Below, one piece after another: positions 49,631 to 61,399 of a stretch of 64,000 nt of DNA. A program made the translations under genes and the position numbers. The stretch comes from Onthophagus taurus (lineage: Eukaryota > Arthropoda > Insecta > Coleoptera > Scarabaeidae). The stretch's first letter is position 1; each line of letters starts with the position of its first letter. The notes under the pieces are model-generated. The model was given only the letters and a program-made list of their open reading frames with translations, did no database searches and was not told where the DNA came from. The DNA lies in NCBI RefSeq assembly GCF_036711975.1, contig NC_091966.1, forward strand, positions 15,507,501 to 15,571,500. The letters are read 5' to 3'.

Positions 49631-50182
49631 TTACGCCGTGGCAGCAGGCGTGTATGAACCAGAAAGAGGTGGATCAATAATAGTTTTCTTCATGATGAAA
49701 AATGCTATTACACCAATAATTAATTGCCCTAATCCGACTAATCCTACAATCGCCCAAGCAGGTATTGGAAGCGGTCCTAAAAAACGTTATTTATTAATAT
49801 CCAATTCGGTTTAAATTGTACATATAGCTATCAAATTTGAGTTTAGTTTAAGATTAGATTAGTAAAAGGTGTGTATTTCATATTTATTTAAACATGGCGT
49901 CCTTAAAATATTCGTCGAATTTGATAAAATTTTAAAGCATAATGTAATATTTACTTACTATAATAACTTCTTGTAACTGTTCGCCTTCCTCTTAAAACTT
50001 TCCTTCTCGCTTCGACGACTTCCGGTTGTAAAATTGCAAATACCACTGATAAAGAAAATAAAAAATATATAATAATCAAAATTTATTGGTGCCAAAGAAT
50101 CATAAGATGAAAAATTAGTAAAACATTTGTACTTACGAGCAATTATTGCAATATAAAATAACAACGATTTTTTAAACGCCAT
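49631..50182 (-). CDS. Small protein with signal peptide and one membrane helix, 92 residues
   Basis: Exons 50137-50182, 49959-50045 and 49631-49776 join in phase (1, then 1) by GT-AG introns of 91 and 182 bases. The product starts MAFKKSLLFYIAIIALVFAI (signal peptide or anchor), then a basic stretch EARRKVLRGRRTVTRSYY. One hydrophobic helix follows (PAWAIVGLVGLGQLIIGVIA), then FFIMKK and a short polar tail. Depending on signal cleavage it would be a type I or multi-anchor membrane protein of the secretory system. Similar short proteins exist in insects as far as I recall, but I know no name or function. The start codon is the only ATG before the hydrophobic segment. It lies between the giant-exon gene and the 3' end of Ars2. 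Confidence 0.75.
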
Positions 50183-50451
50183 TTTAAGGTTGTATCAACC
50201 TTGTTAATTGGAACAATTTGTGAAATGATGATACGCACCTGATACATTGCTATCTTATCGTTTGTTATCGCACCAGATAAGAGATATTTTGTTAGGTTTT
50301 AATGGAACAAAAGACTCATCTATTACTCATAGCTATTTCAGAGTAAACATTAAAAATTTTTAAACATAACACTATACATATTAATAAAAATCGAAACATA
50401 ATAAATATTTTAAAACAAATTATAAAAAAAAAATGTAAGCCACAAAAAAAG

Positions 50452-50470
50452 TTTATTCAACTAATTTATT
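50452..50470 (-). terminator. Two poly(A) signals of Ars2
   Basis: Minus-strand AATAAA occurs twice (50452-50457 and 50465-50470), about 245 bases after the Ars2 stop codon. The start codon of the 92-residue gene is 270 bases further on, so its promoter must fit in that gap. Confidence 0.6.
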
Positions 50471-50711
50471 GTTACACAATTCTTTTCATAACAAAACTTT
50501 ATATATAAGGTATATGCAACATACAAAAGACAGAAACACAAGTCTTTTCTAACTACTCTTTTAGAAGAATACAAAATCAGTGACTACGTCAAGGAGCACT
50601 TGTGAACCTATTTGGAATAAAATTGAATCTTGGTAATTACTACCTATACCGTTAAAACCTACAAAAATAAGAAACTTTACAGGACGTCAAATTTGTCCAA
50701 CTAGATATAAT

Positions 50712-53700
50712 TTAAATGAATTCTTCTGGTTCTCTAGGAGCGTCCAAGTCACGGTAGTGGATGACTGGTCTGTAATCACCTCCACCACCGCCACCACCAC
50801 CTCCACCCCTTTAAAATAAATAATAATAAAAATCTCCATATTTAATAATAAAAATCTAACCTGGATCTAGCTGAATATCCTCTTGGCCTATTAGCATAAC
50901 CTTGATTATAATACCTTGGCGGTCCATAAGACCCGTATGTACCCCCACCATAACTCCTAGAACCACTCAACATTAACAATAAAAAAAATCGTCATCAATC
51001 ATCAATAAGAAATACTTACGAAGGGTGATTATAAGCAGGTTGCTCCTCTCTTTTTGGAGCAGTCGGTTCTGCTAACATCGGTCGTTTTGCATCCTGTAAA
51101 TAATTATTGAAAAACTCCACTTCTTTTCGCACCTCGTCAATCTTCTCCGCATGTTTATTGAATATGTGTTTACGAACGTAATCGGGTCCTTTGAATTTTT
51201 TACCAGAAAGCGGACAAAGCCATTTATCTTTCGCCAATTCTCTTGTATTCGCTTGCACAAACTTATCAATTTCTGTATCAACATCTTTCATGGAAAGACT
51301 TATTAATTTTGTGTCGTTCTTATTATCTTCTTTGCATTGTTTTTCTGGGAGAAAAGGTGCCATTTTTGTTTCAATTGGTAATCCAATAAATTGTGTTATG
51401 TCAGTCTACAATTAAAAAGAACTTTGGTTGGTTAATAAAGAAAAAAAAGTCTAATCAATTTGGATCAAAATTATTTATGTTTAACTTTCACTTACTTTAG
51501 CTGTTGGAGGTGGACCACGTGCGTGCAAAATTCCACATCTATTGGGCATTTCATCCTCATTGGGATATTCGCAATGATTATAATAATCAACCGAATGTAC
51601 AACTCTCAAGTACATGATGATACGATCCAAAACGCTAATTAAAGTATCATCTCGGTCAACAGTACTTGTAGAATCTTGATTGTCAGCAGATGGTTCTAAT
51701 CCCAATAGTTCCTCTTCCTCAGCGCTGGCTTCTTCAATCAAATAATCTGTGATATTGTGTAATACTGGATTGTTTGAAACTAATCCAAAACTTGGTTGGT
51801 TTTTCTCTTTCTTTTCATCGTCATCCAACCACAAACCAACTTTATTATCTAAATGAAGAGCAACGCGAGCGGAAATGCGGATATCAGAACGAACTACTTG
51901 TTTATGGGCTGTAATTCCGTTTATTGGCCGAATGCGGCGACTTAAATCCCTGTTTACGATAGCGCCTAGTTCGCAATCTCGTAAACGAATATTGTTGAGA
52001 TTCCAACAGATTTCTTTGATATTAGCGTCGCGTTTGAACGTAACCCACCCTCTTCTAAGCCAACGTCTGTCTGGTTGTGGATCTGCTAAAGCAACTCTAA
52101 GAAAACCATCATATCTTGAACACATTGCTTCAACTTCTTGTCTTGTGATAGTTGGAGCAAGATTTCGTAAGAATATGGAAGTTGTTTTGTGAAGTGATCT
52201 TGGCTTTTCAGGCTTTGGATCATCTGGAACGACTTCTATTTTTGGCTCTTCTTCTTCTTCTTCCTTTTCTTTTATTACTTCTTCTTTTTCAATGGATTTT
52301 TCCTTGGGTTTTTCTACTTTTTCATCTTCGCTATCACTGGAACTACTGCTACTTTCTGAACTACTGCTTCCAGAATATGATCGTTTCCTCCTCTTCTCTT
52401 TCTTTTCCTCTTGCTGTTCTGGCTCAGCCGGTTTAGGAGTTTCTTCGGGTGGGTTTTCTTCTTCGTCTTTTTCAACAAATTCTTTCTCGCCTTCATCAAC
52501 TTTTCCTTTTTCTTCATCCACGTGTTCACTCTCTACAACTTCCATTTTTTCTTCGTCTTTATTTTCTTGTTCTTTTTCGTCGCCGTTTTCTTTGATTTCA
52601 CCGTCGTTATCGTCAATAAGCTCAACTTTGTTATTTTCAGCACTTTCTATTTCTCCATCCTCTTTACCTGGCTGAACTTCTTCTTTCTTCTCTGGAATTT
52701 CTTCCGGTTTTTGTTCCTTCTTTTCGAGTTCTAGTTGAATATTTATTTTTATCAATCAACAGTCATTTTATTATTATTTAGTACTTACCACTGTATTCTT
52801 GTTCTAAAATAGCTAAATCTTCATCTGTACCGCCTTCCAATTTAACCACAACTGTATCCAAAACTTTCAATAAATCATTTGTACGAGAATAGTCTATTGA
52901 AATGGTTGACAATTTTTCGGAATTTAGGAGATCCATGAAGACGGTTACTCGTTTCTATATTACATAAATGTGATTAGTAAAAATAAAGGTAAAATAAAAG
53001 ATATCAACGATCTGGCAACGTCGCTCGCAAGCGACGTTGCCAAATCGTTCGTTTAAGGCTCGTTAGTTACCATCCGAAGATGGTAGTTCTGATTAAGCTA
53101 TCTAAGGGATTATTATCACGGTTACGGCTATTTTACGCGCTCTGATTGGCTAGTAGATGGGTTTATCTATAAGATAAATTTATCTAAAAGATGGTAGTAA
53201 TGGACCTAAACGTAACAGCTAGCGACATTTTTTTATGTACTTCGCGTGCGATTGAAGCGGTATGAATTTATTGTTAACAAATCGTTGTAAACTCATTGTG
53301 ATAAACAATGCGATAGAATCATTACACATAGTGATAAAAGCGTCCATTACAAAGTTCCGAAATGGGGAGAGCAATAAGCGTTTCGGCTAGAGGACTGTCT
53401 GAGATCTCACTGTAGTTATCCCAGATTCTTCATTTAGTAGAGAGCATACTTTTTTGAGACGCACGTCATTGACTTTTTGTCAACGTATAATTGAAAGTGA
53501 GGAGAGTAGTGAGTTTTAGATGACGAGTAATAATGTGACGAATCAGATGCAAGACCTTCACATGTTGGAAAAACTTACTATGGACGAATAAAAGGAACTG
53601 AATTCTGTTGATGATTCATTGAACAATAGTAGAGACAGAGAGACTAATAGATATGCAGAGCAACAACTGCTTCAATATAAAATAACTAATCATGCGTAAC

Positions 53701-56700
53701 TGAACAGATAGAAACCCACAACTTCTGAAGAAATTACTAAATTTATCGAACTGATTATCCAACGGAACCTATTTACAACTTTAACATTTCCGCGCAGCAA
53801 GATGTCATGTAATCCTTTCGAATTACTGTTAGCAAACTTGCATTTTGCAAATAACAAAATGATAGAAGAGTGTAACAGACTTGGAAAAGTTTTACGACTC
53901 CTAAACACCGATAGACACTTATCAAAGTCTTTTCATTAGGCGAAGATATTGTAGTCAACGAGACAATAATCCTAGGAGGGGACGACTAATATTCGGGCAA
54001 TACATACCGACGAAATCACATAACTATAGTATAAAACTTTTCAAATTTTGCTCCACCGAAGGGTATACATGGTCTGCGAAAGTATATTCTGGACAAGTTA
54101 CCAGCGGAAGAAAGCAAGTTCTGCAAAAATCTGCATTGAACTTGCAGATAAATTGCTAAATGAACGACGAACCTTGCTTATCGACAATTTTTAAAATTCA
54201 AGCCGCATGTCGTTGGAATTGTATGGTACAACAAGAAATTTATACCACGTTTTGTAATCGATTGCACCCATTAAAGATAGGTGAAATGATAGCACGAGAA
54301 GATGACAAAGTTATTGTGGTGCTAAAATGGAAGAATGTTCACGATGTTAGAATGTTATCAACAAACCTCGATTTCTACTAATCACGGTCGTCCTCCGAAA
54401 CAAAAACCTTTGATGATACTAGCATATAATAATGGAGAAACTGGCATCAACAGAACCGATCAAATAGTGTCATATGCCATAACGATACGGAAAAGAATCA
54501 AGTAGTATTGGTAATTAGCACTACATTTGCTTTTAGGAACAAGTATAGTAAATGCTCACATTCGGGAGTATCTTGGTACCGCATGATTGTCAGTAAGGCA
54601 AGCTAATAAAAAGAATAAGCGCTATATATTACCAGAAACTACTGGTAAAAAAAATACGACCTTTTGTTCCAAACAAATGTAATATGTAATGTAACATGTT
54701 ATTATAATATAAAATACAACTTAATAAAAATCCTGTTTACTTGAACAATAAGAGTGTCGCCCATATTTGGGTGACAGGGCTCCACGGAACCATACCGGTC
54801 ACCCAGATATGGGCGACACGGCGACGAACATGTTAAACAGCATGAAGAACAAAAGTACCCAAAAGACACTTCACGAACTATTATTTGAGATTCTGCCACA
54901 AAACACTTTACAGGACCGCGTAATTTTCAGTCTCAAAGAAGATCAAAACGTACCAGATATGGAAAAATTGGACGAATTACGCAATCAAACGATAAGACGA
55001 ATAGACGCGATCAATGAATAAAGAAAGAGAGAATTGATAAGAAGTGCCAAAAATCTCGAAAGTACCAAGAAGGTCTAGTCTTGATTAGACGAGAGATAGT
55101 AATTTCTAAGAAAGATGTCATCTGAGTAATTCATTTCTTTGCAACAGCCGCTCCTGATAGCATTTTGCAAGAGTCGCAGAATTTTACAAATTATTCTTAC
55201 GGATTTTACTTTAAATCGCAAGCCGATCCGCGGGTTCAATGGGTTGCAGTTGGTCCAGTTTTTGATTAGTTTATGATGTATCTTACCCAAAATATAATAA
55301 AACGTTGAAGAGTTCATGCGAAAATATGAGTGAAATTTTGTAGGATGTTTTCGTAAGTCTTCTTTTGTTTTCATGAGGAAATTCGCTAAAATAATGTCTA
55401 TGTTTGTTTATGTAGTGAACACTACAAGTTCTTGTTTCATGTGTTTATAACAGATACCAAAGTGCTACTGATGATGTTTCCATTAAGAACAAATTATGTT
55501 CTTCGTTCATTCTCCACTATTTGCGGTAGTCGCTTTCATTGTCGCTTTGCTCCTAAAACGCTTTGCACTACATTTTGCTCTTTGCTACCATGTATATGTC
55601 GCAGGCTTAAATCACAATTCCGACGCCTCACAGTAGTCTGAGCATTAAGAAAACCCGATCGAAAATATTATTTTGCTGTTAACAATTAGCTAACTTTATG
55701 AAACTTGGCATATGATTATAAGACTAAAAGGGAAATGTTGTGTCAAAATTTGAATTAAATTCGTCAATCGGAAGTAGTACTTTACTTAAATTCATGCTCA
55801 CTTTCTTTTCATATAAATTAGAGCCTCAAACAAGAATACTACCATAAAATTTCGTCGAAGACATTAGACATATATTATTTCACATTTTTTCGTGAAATTA
55901 CGTGACCGGAAATTCCTAAACACATATCTATATTATCTTATAGAGGAGCTATAAATTCCTTTATGTGGTATATTGATATAAGGTAAAGAGGCCTTTACCG
56001 GAAACGACTGCTTTAGTAGTTAGATACATTAATTCTAAGGAAGAATTTTTTGTTTGATATAATGTACAATAAATTGGTACCCAACCCAACCAAAATTTTA
56101 CTTCCAGTAATACCGGCAATGGATGCAACCTTCCTATTTTAAAGAAACAGCAATATTACATTAGTTGATTAGATAGCTTAACTTTACGTAGCTTTTACTA
56201 AAAATGTTTTAAGAACTATTAGAGAATAATTTTACAAGGACACAGCACCATTCATCGCTTTTAATTGGAAGTGATGTTGGAGGCCATAATTCGTAGGTTT
56301 GAAGCCTACTCATAGTAGAATTTTCCCATGACACTGACATAATCCACAAACATTTCAAATTATTAGAGAATAATAATTCATTGTTATAATATCTCATTTG
56401 GTGTAATACAAAATATTTTGTTATGTTCACCAACATAACAAAATTTATCTCAATTTGAAGAGTTTTCTTCATTTTCTTCATCATTATTGTGTTCTTCTTC
56501 ACTTTTTTCATCATCATCTTCTTCTTCTTTACCTTCCTTGTCTTCTAGAGATTCGTCCAATATTATTAATTTTTTTACATCTTCATTCATATTTTTATAC
56601 TTTTCTTTATAAAAATTACTAATAAATGGATCGGAGCATGAATAAATCTCATTTGTTTGAAGTCTACCATATTTTCTTGTGTGACGCTGTCTAGATCTGC

Positions 56701-59700
56701 GCACTTGTGTATTTTTTGCCTTTTGAGTCTCTTCAGATAGCTCCCCAATAGGTAATAGCGACTCTTTAATCACTGCAGCTCCATGAATTAAAATTTTGTA
56801 GACGCTAGTAGGCATATAGTAGTACCCATAAAGGTTAACATACTTCTCTGTAGTATTAAAGCAATATGCTTCAAACTCATTTTCATTTAGGTCATACATA
56901 TAATAATTTCATCATATAATAGGTCATCATATAGGTATATTAGGTCATATAATAATTTAATCCAAATTTGAACACTTTTCTTAATCATAGAAGTAAAATT
57001 ATATTTCAAATATCTTATCTTTAGAAAATGTAAATATAAAAGCCTAAATATTTAAGAGATTGAATTATGAATAAATAGCAGTATTTATTGACGTTAATAG
57101 AAATGGTTGTAATTTATTTCAACAAATACCTTTTGAAATTTGGAAGAGCATAAAATGAAGACCTTTCTGTACTTTATAAGAAACCAACGACACAATATTT
57201 TCAAGTAGTGATATACCATCTTTTTTTTTCTAAAGTTGTGTCGTTTTGTAGAAAATTTCTTTATACAAAATAAATAATTTAATAAATTGCTATTACAATT
57301 TATTAAATTATTTCGCGCAGTAGCTATTATAAAACACCTAAGACTTCATAAACTTCACTAAAAGTCTATTAATAGTTAAAATATATGTAATATTTTATAA
57401 AACAAATTAAAAAAATTTTTTTTTATTGATTTTCGGTCGGGTTTTGAGTGCTTTCGTACCACTGTGCGCCCTAGCGGAACCGTACGGTAAAAAGACGCAA
57501 GACCTAGCGTTTTTCATTTTCTAGTTATTTTGGTTTTAACCTTTTTTTGGTAAATTTCAATATGCTCTTTAAAACCCCATATCTCAGCCAACGTTCATTC
57601 AAAAAAGATCTATATTTTCAATCTACAAATTATCTATAAACATTCCTATACCTATTTATTGTAGTTGCCTCGTATTGGGAAATTTATTAAAACATGCACG
57701 AAATGCAGGTTTTTTTATTAGAAAGCTATGGAATTTTGACAGTTTTTGGTCCATGTTTGTATTATTGTTGTCATTAGTCGGGTGAAAGTCATTGAACATC
57801 ATGGCATATTATTCCAACGCCGATATTTGAACTTTGTTTTGTATTGATGACGAATGTAATAAACTTTTTGACAGGACGTGTCGAACACTTAATGAGAGAT
57901 GCCTAACAAACCTAACGCCCATCACAAGGAAACATTTCAAAAAATTGATAAAGATTTAGTTCTAGACATATTGAGACCAAAAAAACCGCTTATTTCCGGA
58001 CACCAGTGATGAAGACAACGAAATAAATATATCATATTTTATTGCATTTCCAAATTCTATTTAATAACAAATTTATATTATAAATTTATATTAGCCAATT
58101 TAGAGCTTTTTTGAATGAACGTGGGATGGGATATGGGGTTTTAAAGAGCATGATGAAATTTGCCAAAAAAACTTAAAATCAAAATAACTCAAAAACGAAA
58201 GACGCTAAGTACCTTTTATGAAAGTCTACATATTTTTTTTATGTACAATTAAAATGTGTAATAAAAACTATAGCATGCCATTTAAAATAACGATGTTATG
58301 ATCTACTTCGGGTAGACCGGAAGTGGCAACCATCTTGAAAATATTTTAGATCGAAAGTTCCAAATGAACAACCCATGCTACCAAAATTTCAAAACTGTAT
58401 GAATAGTGGAACCTAAACAAGGGTAAACATTCTCCTCCTCTGAGGGGCAAGGTGGGTCAGTGACATAGCTGGTTCTATGAACAACACAACATGATGCGAG
58501 GTTTAAATATTTTATATAGACTGTAAGACAGTATAAGCACGTATAGGCTATCTTTTACTCTGACTGTATCGAACTAATGACGTCAATCTGCGGGGTAATA
58601 ATCGTTACTACAGAGGCATAGGGAATTAGGTAACCTTATGTTCTATAGACCTTGAAACCTAAAGACGAACCAGTTACGTGAGACACCTGTATAGTCAGTA
58701 TCAATCGATAGAGTACAGGAGAAGAGACAGGTGTGAATGTGTACACTTCGCGTGCGATCGAAACGGTACAAATTTATTGTTAACAAATAGTTATAAAAGC
58801 GAAATAGTAATAAAAGCGCTAAACAACAAAAGTTCTATTATTTACTACATAAAAATCTAATTAATCACCTTCAAAGCAGCCATTTGTTCTTCTTTTCTTT
58901 TAACAGAATCCTCTGGATGGTATTTCAGGCGGAACCTATAAGTAACATTACCTTAAAAGTGCTATATTTGTTTATATAAGGTGAGGCTTGTGCATTCACC
59001 CAAACCACTCAACCTTCAGTATGTGAAAAACTACTTAGTTGCTGTAAATTTGTGATCAATATTTATAATCAATCGATGAGAAATATGAAATTAAAAAAAA
59101 AACGATAAGGTACAACAACTTTTTATAAAAAGGTAACATAATTTCTTTTTATCCTTATACATTTGAGAGATTATCTCAAAAATAATGAATTAATTGATTT
59201 TTAAATCAAATGTAAAGGATTCTTTCATTCACAAACCCATACAAACACATTATTGAATCAAAAAAAAATGTAATATAAAATCGTTCTTAAAACGTGAATC
59301 TCACCTGCTAGGTTAACCCTAAATAAGAGAACGCGAAAGCATGTGCATTGCGCGCACAGCTTTTATTAACGAGTAATTTGCTCAAATCCACATTTGTCAT
59401 TTCATTATAATCAAAGACTTTTAACGCAGTGTATAATTCACACGTATAATTCGAAGGTTTTTCACACGCGCAACACGTAATTTATATTTAACGGAGCTTG
59501 CAGGAAGGCTCGAAACAGCGCTGTAGAGAAAAACGTTTATAAAAGAAACATATCCAGGGATATTAACAGACGTACAACTACAGAATAAAATGTATTGTCA
59601 TCAATTCCCAAAAACAAAAAGCATTGATTTTTATGGACTTGAACTGTAAGTTCAAGTTGTATGTGCCTTTATTAATTCTCAACTATCCATTGAATTCCTT

Positions 59701-60466
59701 TTTTTATATTTTAAATCTTTGGCACATACAACTATTAACACATTAAATTAGTTATTTCTTCATTTGTGTTTAAAAAGTATTATTTTTAAGTATGAGAAAC
59801 TCACCATTCATCATCTTTGTGGGCTACAAAGAATTCGTTGAGTTGTTGCCTTTGGAATTCCAACTTGTAATCATTATACTTTTCGATTGCTTCACTATCG
59901 GATATGTTGTCATCTTGAGTGGCCAAGAATGCTTTGAAAGACATCATTGGAGGCTGTTGACTGTCACTTGGTGGTGCTTGAGGCTCTCTGAAGAAATTAC
60001 CAGCTCTTTAAAAAATGTAACATGGTTTATAACAATTAGGATAAGCTGTTAATAAATATTTTAATAGACACCAATCTAATCTATAAACCAAAATGTTAAT
60101 AAACAAAAACAGTTATAACAACTTAATTCCTTTTAACAGCACTTTCTATATAAAAATAAATACCTAACTAAACTCAATAATTTACCTATGTGGAGGTTGA
60201 TGATAAGAAGGGTAATGATTATAATACCCTTCACCATAATAATCATGCCTCAATCTTTTTGATGGTGGTTCCAAACTGGGAGAATAACCTCGATCTCTTA
60301 CACCTCTTCCATAATCTCTAGCTCGCGATCTAGTCCAAGCATCCCTCTCTTGCCAATCGTCCCTAGGTCTAACAGTACGTTCAGTGCCCCTATAACTGGC
60401 TTCTCCACGTTCGCCACGGAATTTGTCCCGCCTTTTTCGGTCGTATTCGTCGTCGCTATCACCCAT
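50712..60466 (-). CDS. Ars2: Ars2 / serrate RNA effector protein, complete, 8 coding exons
   Basis: Ars2 binds the nuclear cap-binding complex and links capped transcripts to microRNA processing, 3'-end formation and decay. Coding exons: 60186-60466, 59805-60005, 58869-58935, 52789-52954, 51496-52730, 51020-51405, 50861-50965, 50712-50808. All join in phase and give 845 residues, usual for the family. [20 protein letters not shown] is the conserved start, followed by an arginine-rich region. Residues about 115-240 form the SERRATE/Ars2 N-terminal domain ([20 protein letters not shown]-type [17 protein letters not shown]). An acidic/serine tract (about 240-410) leads to an RRM-like domain from about 420 ([20 protein letters not shown]). 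The zinc-finger region is at about 711-736 ([20 protein letters not shown]). The end is glycine-rich, then [14 protein letters not shown]. The start ATG follows an acceptor-like TTTGCAG, so a 5' UTR intron is likely. Intron 3 is 5.9 kb and full of transposon remains. Confidence 0.95.
53005..53050. repeat. Near-perfect GC-rich palindrome in Ars2 intron 3
   Basis: CGATCTGGCAACGTCGCTCG is followed at once by its inverse CAAGCGACGTTGCCAAATCG, with single mismatches and almost no loop. The strong stem stands out in AT-rich intron DNA. It may be a terminal repeat pair of an excised or tiny element. Confidence 0.8.
53237..53286 (+). repeat. Direct repeat copy 1 flanking the intron debris
   Basis: ACTTCGCGTGCGATTGAAGC and the following ATTTATTGTTAACAAAT recur in the same orientation at 58744-58795. 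About 50 bases match well. Confidence 0.75.
53470..54660 (+). mobile_element. piggyBac-type transposase fossil
   Basis: Plus-strand frames keep, in order, [60 protein letters not shown], then [20 protein letters not shown] with [13 protein letters not shown]. These are conserved blocks of the piggyBac DDD transposase. The acidic residue expected in the E-D-I-V-V-N-E-T stretch is decayed, and stops and frameshifts abound. The original element may begin near the repeat at 53237. Confidence 0.85.
54754..54819. repeat. Hairpin with 22-base arms
   Basis: GTGTCGCCCATATTTGGGTG plus AC (54754-54775) pairs with 54798-54819 with one mismatch, around a 22-base loop. Each arm is itself partly self-complementary (CCCATATTTGGG), so a cruciform is conceivable. 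Confidence 0.85.
54820..55021 (+). other. Unidentified short coding-like fragment
   Basis: Directly after the hairpin a frame reads [20 protein letters not shown], then [20 protein letters not shown] and ends in [16 protein letters not shown]. It is amphipathic, with normal amino-acid use, unlike surrounding random frames. It is probably part of a transposon or a pseudogene; no family recognised. Confidence 0.25.
55075..55430 (-). mobile_element. PIF/Harbinger-type transposase fossil, N-terminal part
   Basis: Minus strand reads [20 protein letters not shown] followed by [20 protein letters not shown]. This is the typical F-x-x-x-x-R-M-s-x-x-T-F-x-x-I-L opening of Harbinger nuclease genes, followed by the P-x-x-R-L region. 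The DDE core is missing. Confidence 0.65.
56209..56899 (-). mobile_element. Probable transposon-derived gene fragment
   Basis: A 149-codon open frame (56899-56450) reads [60 protein letters not shown] and ends in an acidic tail. I have seen closely similar blocks (MP-x-x-h-K-h-LIHG, LLPIGQLSEE) in repeated insect genes that accompany transposons, but I cannot name the superfamily. It ends in a Glu/Asp repeat rather than a domain. Confidence 0.5.
57505..58207. mobile_element. MITE-like element with 106-base inverted repeats
   Basis: The left arm (57505-57611) starts TAGCGTTTTTCATTTTC and includes CTCTTTAAAACCCCATAT. The right arm (58102-58207) is its inverse, about 85% identical by eye. The 490-base interior is AT-rich with no coding frame. 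No clear target duplication was found. Confidence 0.8.
58212..58868. other. Intron 3 of Ars2, next to exon 3
   Basis: Holds the second copy of the direct repeat (58744-58795) and otherwise nothing recognisable. Confidence 0.4.
58744..58795 (+). repeat. Direct repeat copy 2
   Basis: ACTTCGCGTGCGATCGAAAC and the following AATTTATTGTTAACAAAT match 53237-53286 in the same orientation. The two could be remnants of one element family or ends of a composite insertion of 5.5 kb. Confidence 0.7.
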
Positions 60467-61399
60467 CTGCAAAGAACACGGCGGATCTCAATGAAAATCG
60501 GGCGACTTTTGCATTTTAGAAAGGGGAGAGAAATCGTGTCGGTTGTGACGTCGATAGTCTAAGAGAAATCCGACCGAATGCATGATAATGTTGGGGTTAG
60601 GACGGAAGGTTAAGTGAAAATGTGTAATTTCTTACCGTTTAAACAGAGTTTTAAGGGATATAATTATATGAAATCAATAATAACCTTGGTAAACTTGAGA
60701 ACACTGACGCCATGCACAAAACAACACTTGCGACCACTTGGAATGCCACGTGTCGATAATGTAGATAACTGTTTTATAAATATGAGGTTGTTGATCGATT
60801 ATTGTTATTAATTTTAAAATAAATGTGTTTTGTAAATAATTTTAAATCTAGTAAATTTGTATTCACATAATATTAAAAAATATAGAGAAAATTAAAACAT
60901 TTTTAAAGTTGTAAATGTTGAAAATTACTGCTAGATGGCATTGTGAAACTAATTTACAACATCCATTTAAAAATTTTAAATAATGTTAATCTTCACAACT
61001 ACTTAATGCGTTAGAACAATGTTAGAAACTGGTTAATAAAATTTTATAACCAGCATTTAAAAATAATTAGAAAGTTTGAAAGTTGCCACAATTTTTGTTA
61101 GGTGTCGCTACTTTGCATCATTAACATTCGGTTATTTTAATGATTTTAATTTATTTTTCAAAAACATCAAAAAATTTGGAATATATAAAAAAATTTATGA
61201 TACATATCTCAATGATTCAAATAAACTTGGTTTTGCTTATAAATTTCAATTTGTGCTGATGAGTTGTGACATCTTTCAATCAAAAACATGAGTTTAGAAT
61301 CATTACTTGTAATTTCAGAATTCGTATCAAAAGCTGATAATCTCAAACTAATCCAACATTCCTGGCACAGTATGATTGAATAAGAACTATTCGCTCGTT
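60467..61399. other. Upstream region of Ars2
   Basis: The first 150 bases are GC-richer than the surroundings and contain a CRE-like TGACGTCG at about 60547-60554. This is the likely Ars2 promoter or 5' UTR. No TATA box is evident. The remainder is AT-rich without features. Confidence 0.4.

Noticed and set aside
52292..52734. Plus-strand open frames rich in Ser, Phe and Leu across Ars2 exon 5
   Set aside because: Antisense of the Glu/Lys/Ser-rich Ars2 exon, which has clear family homology and intact splice sites.
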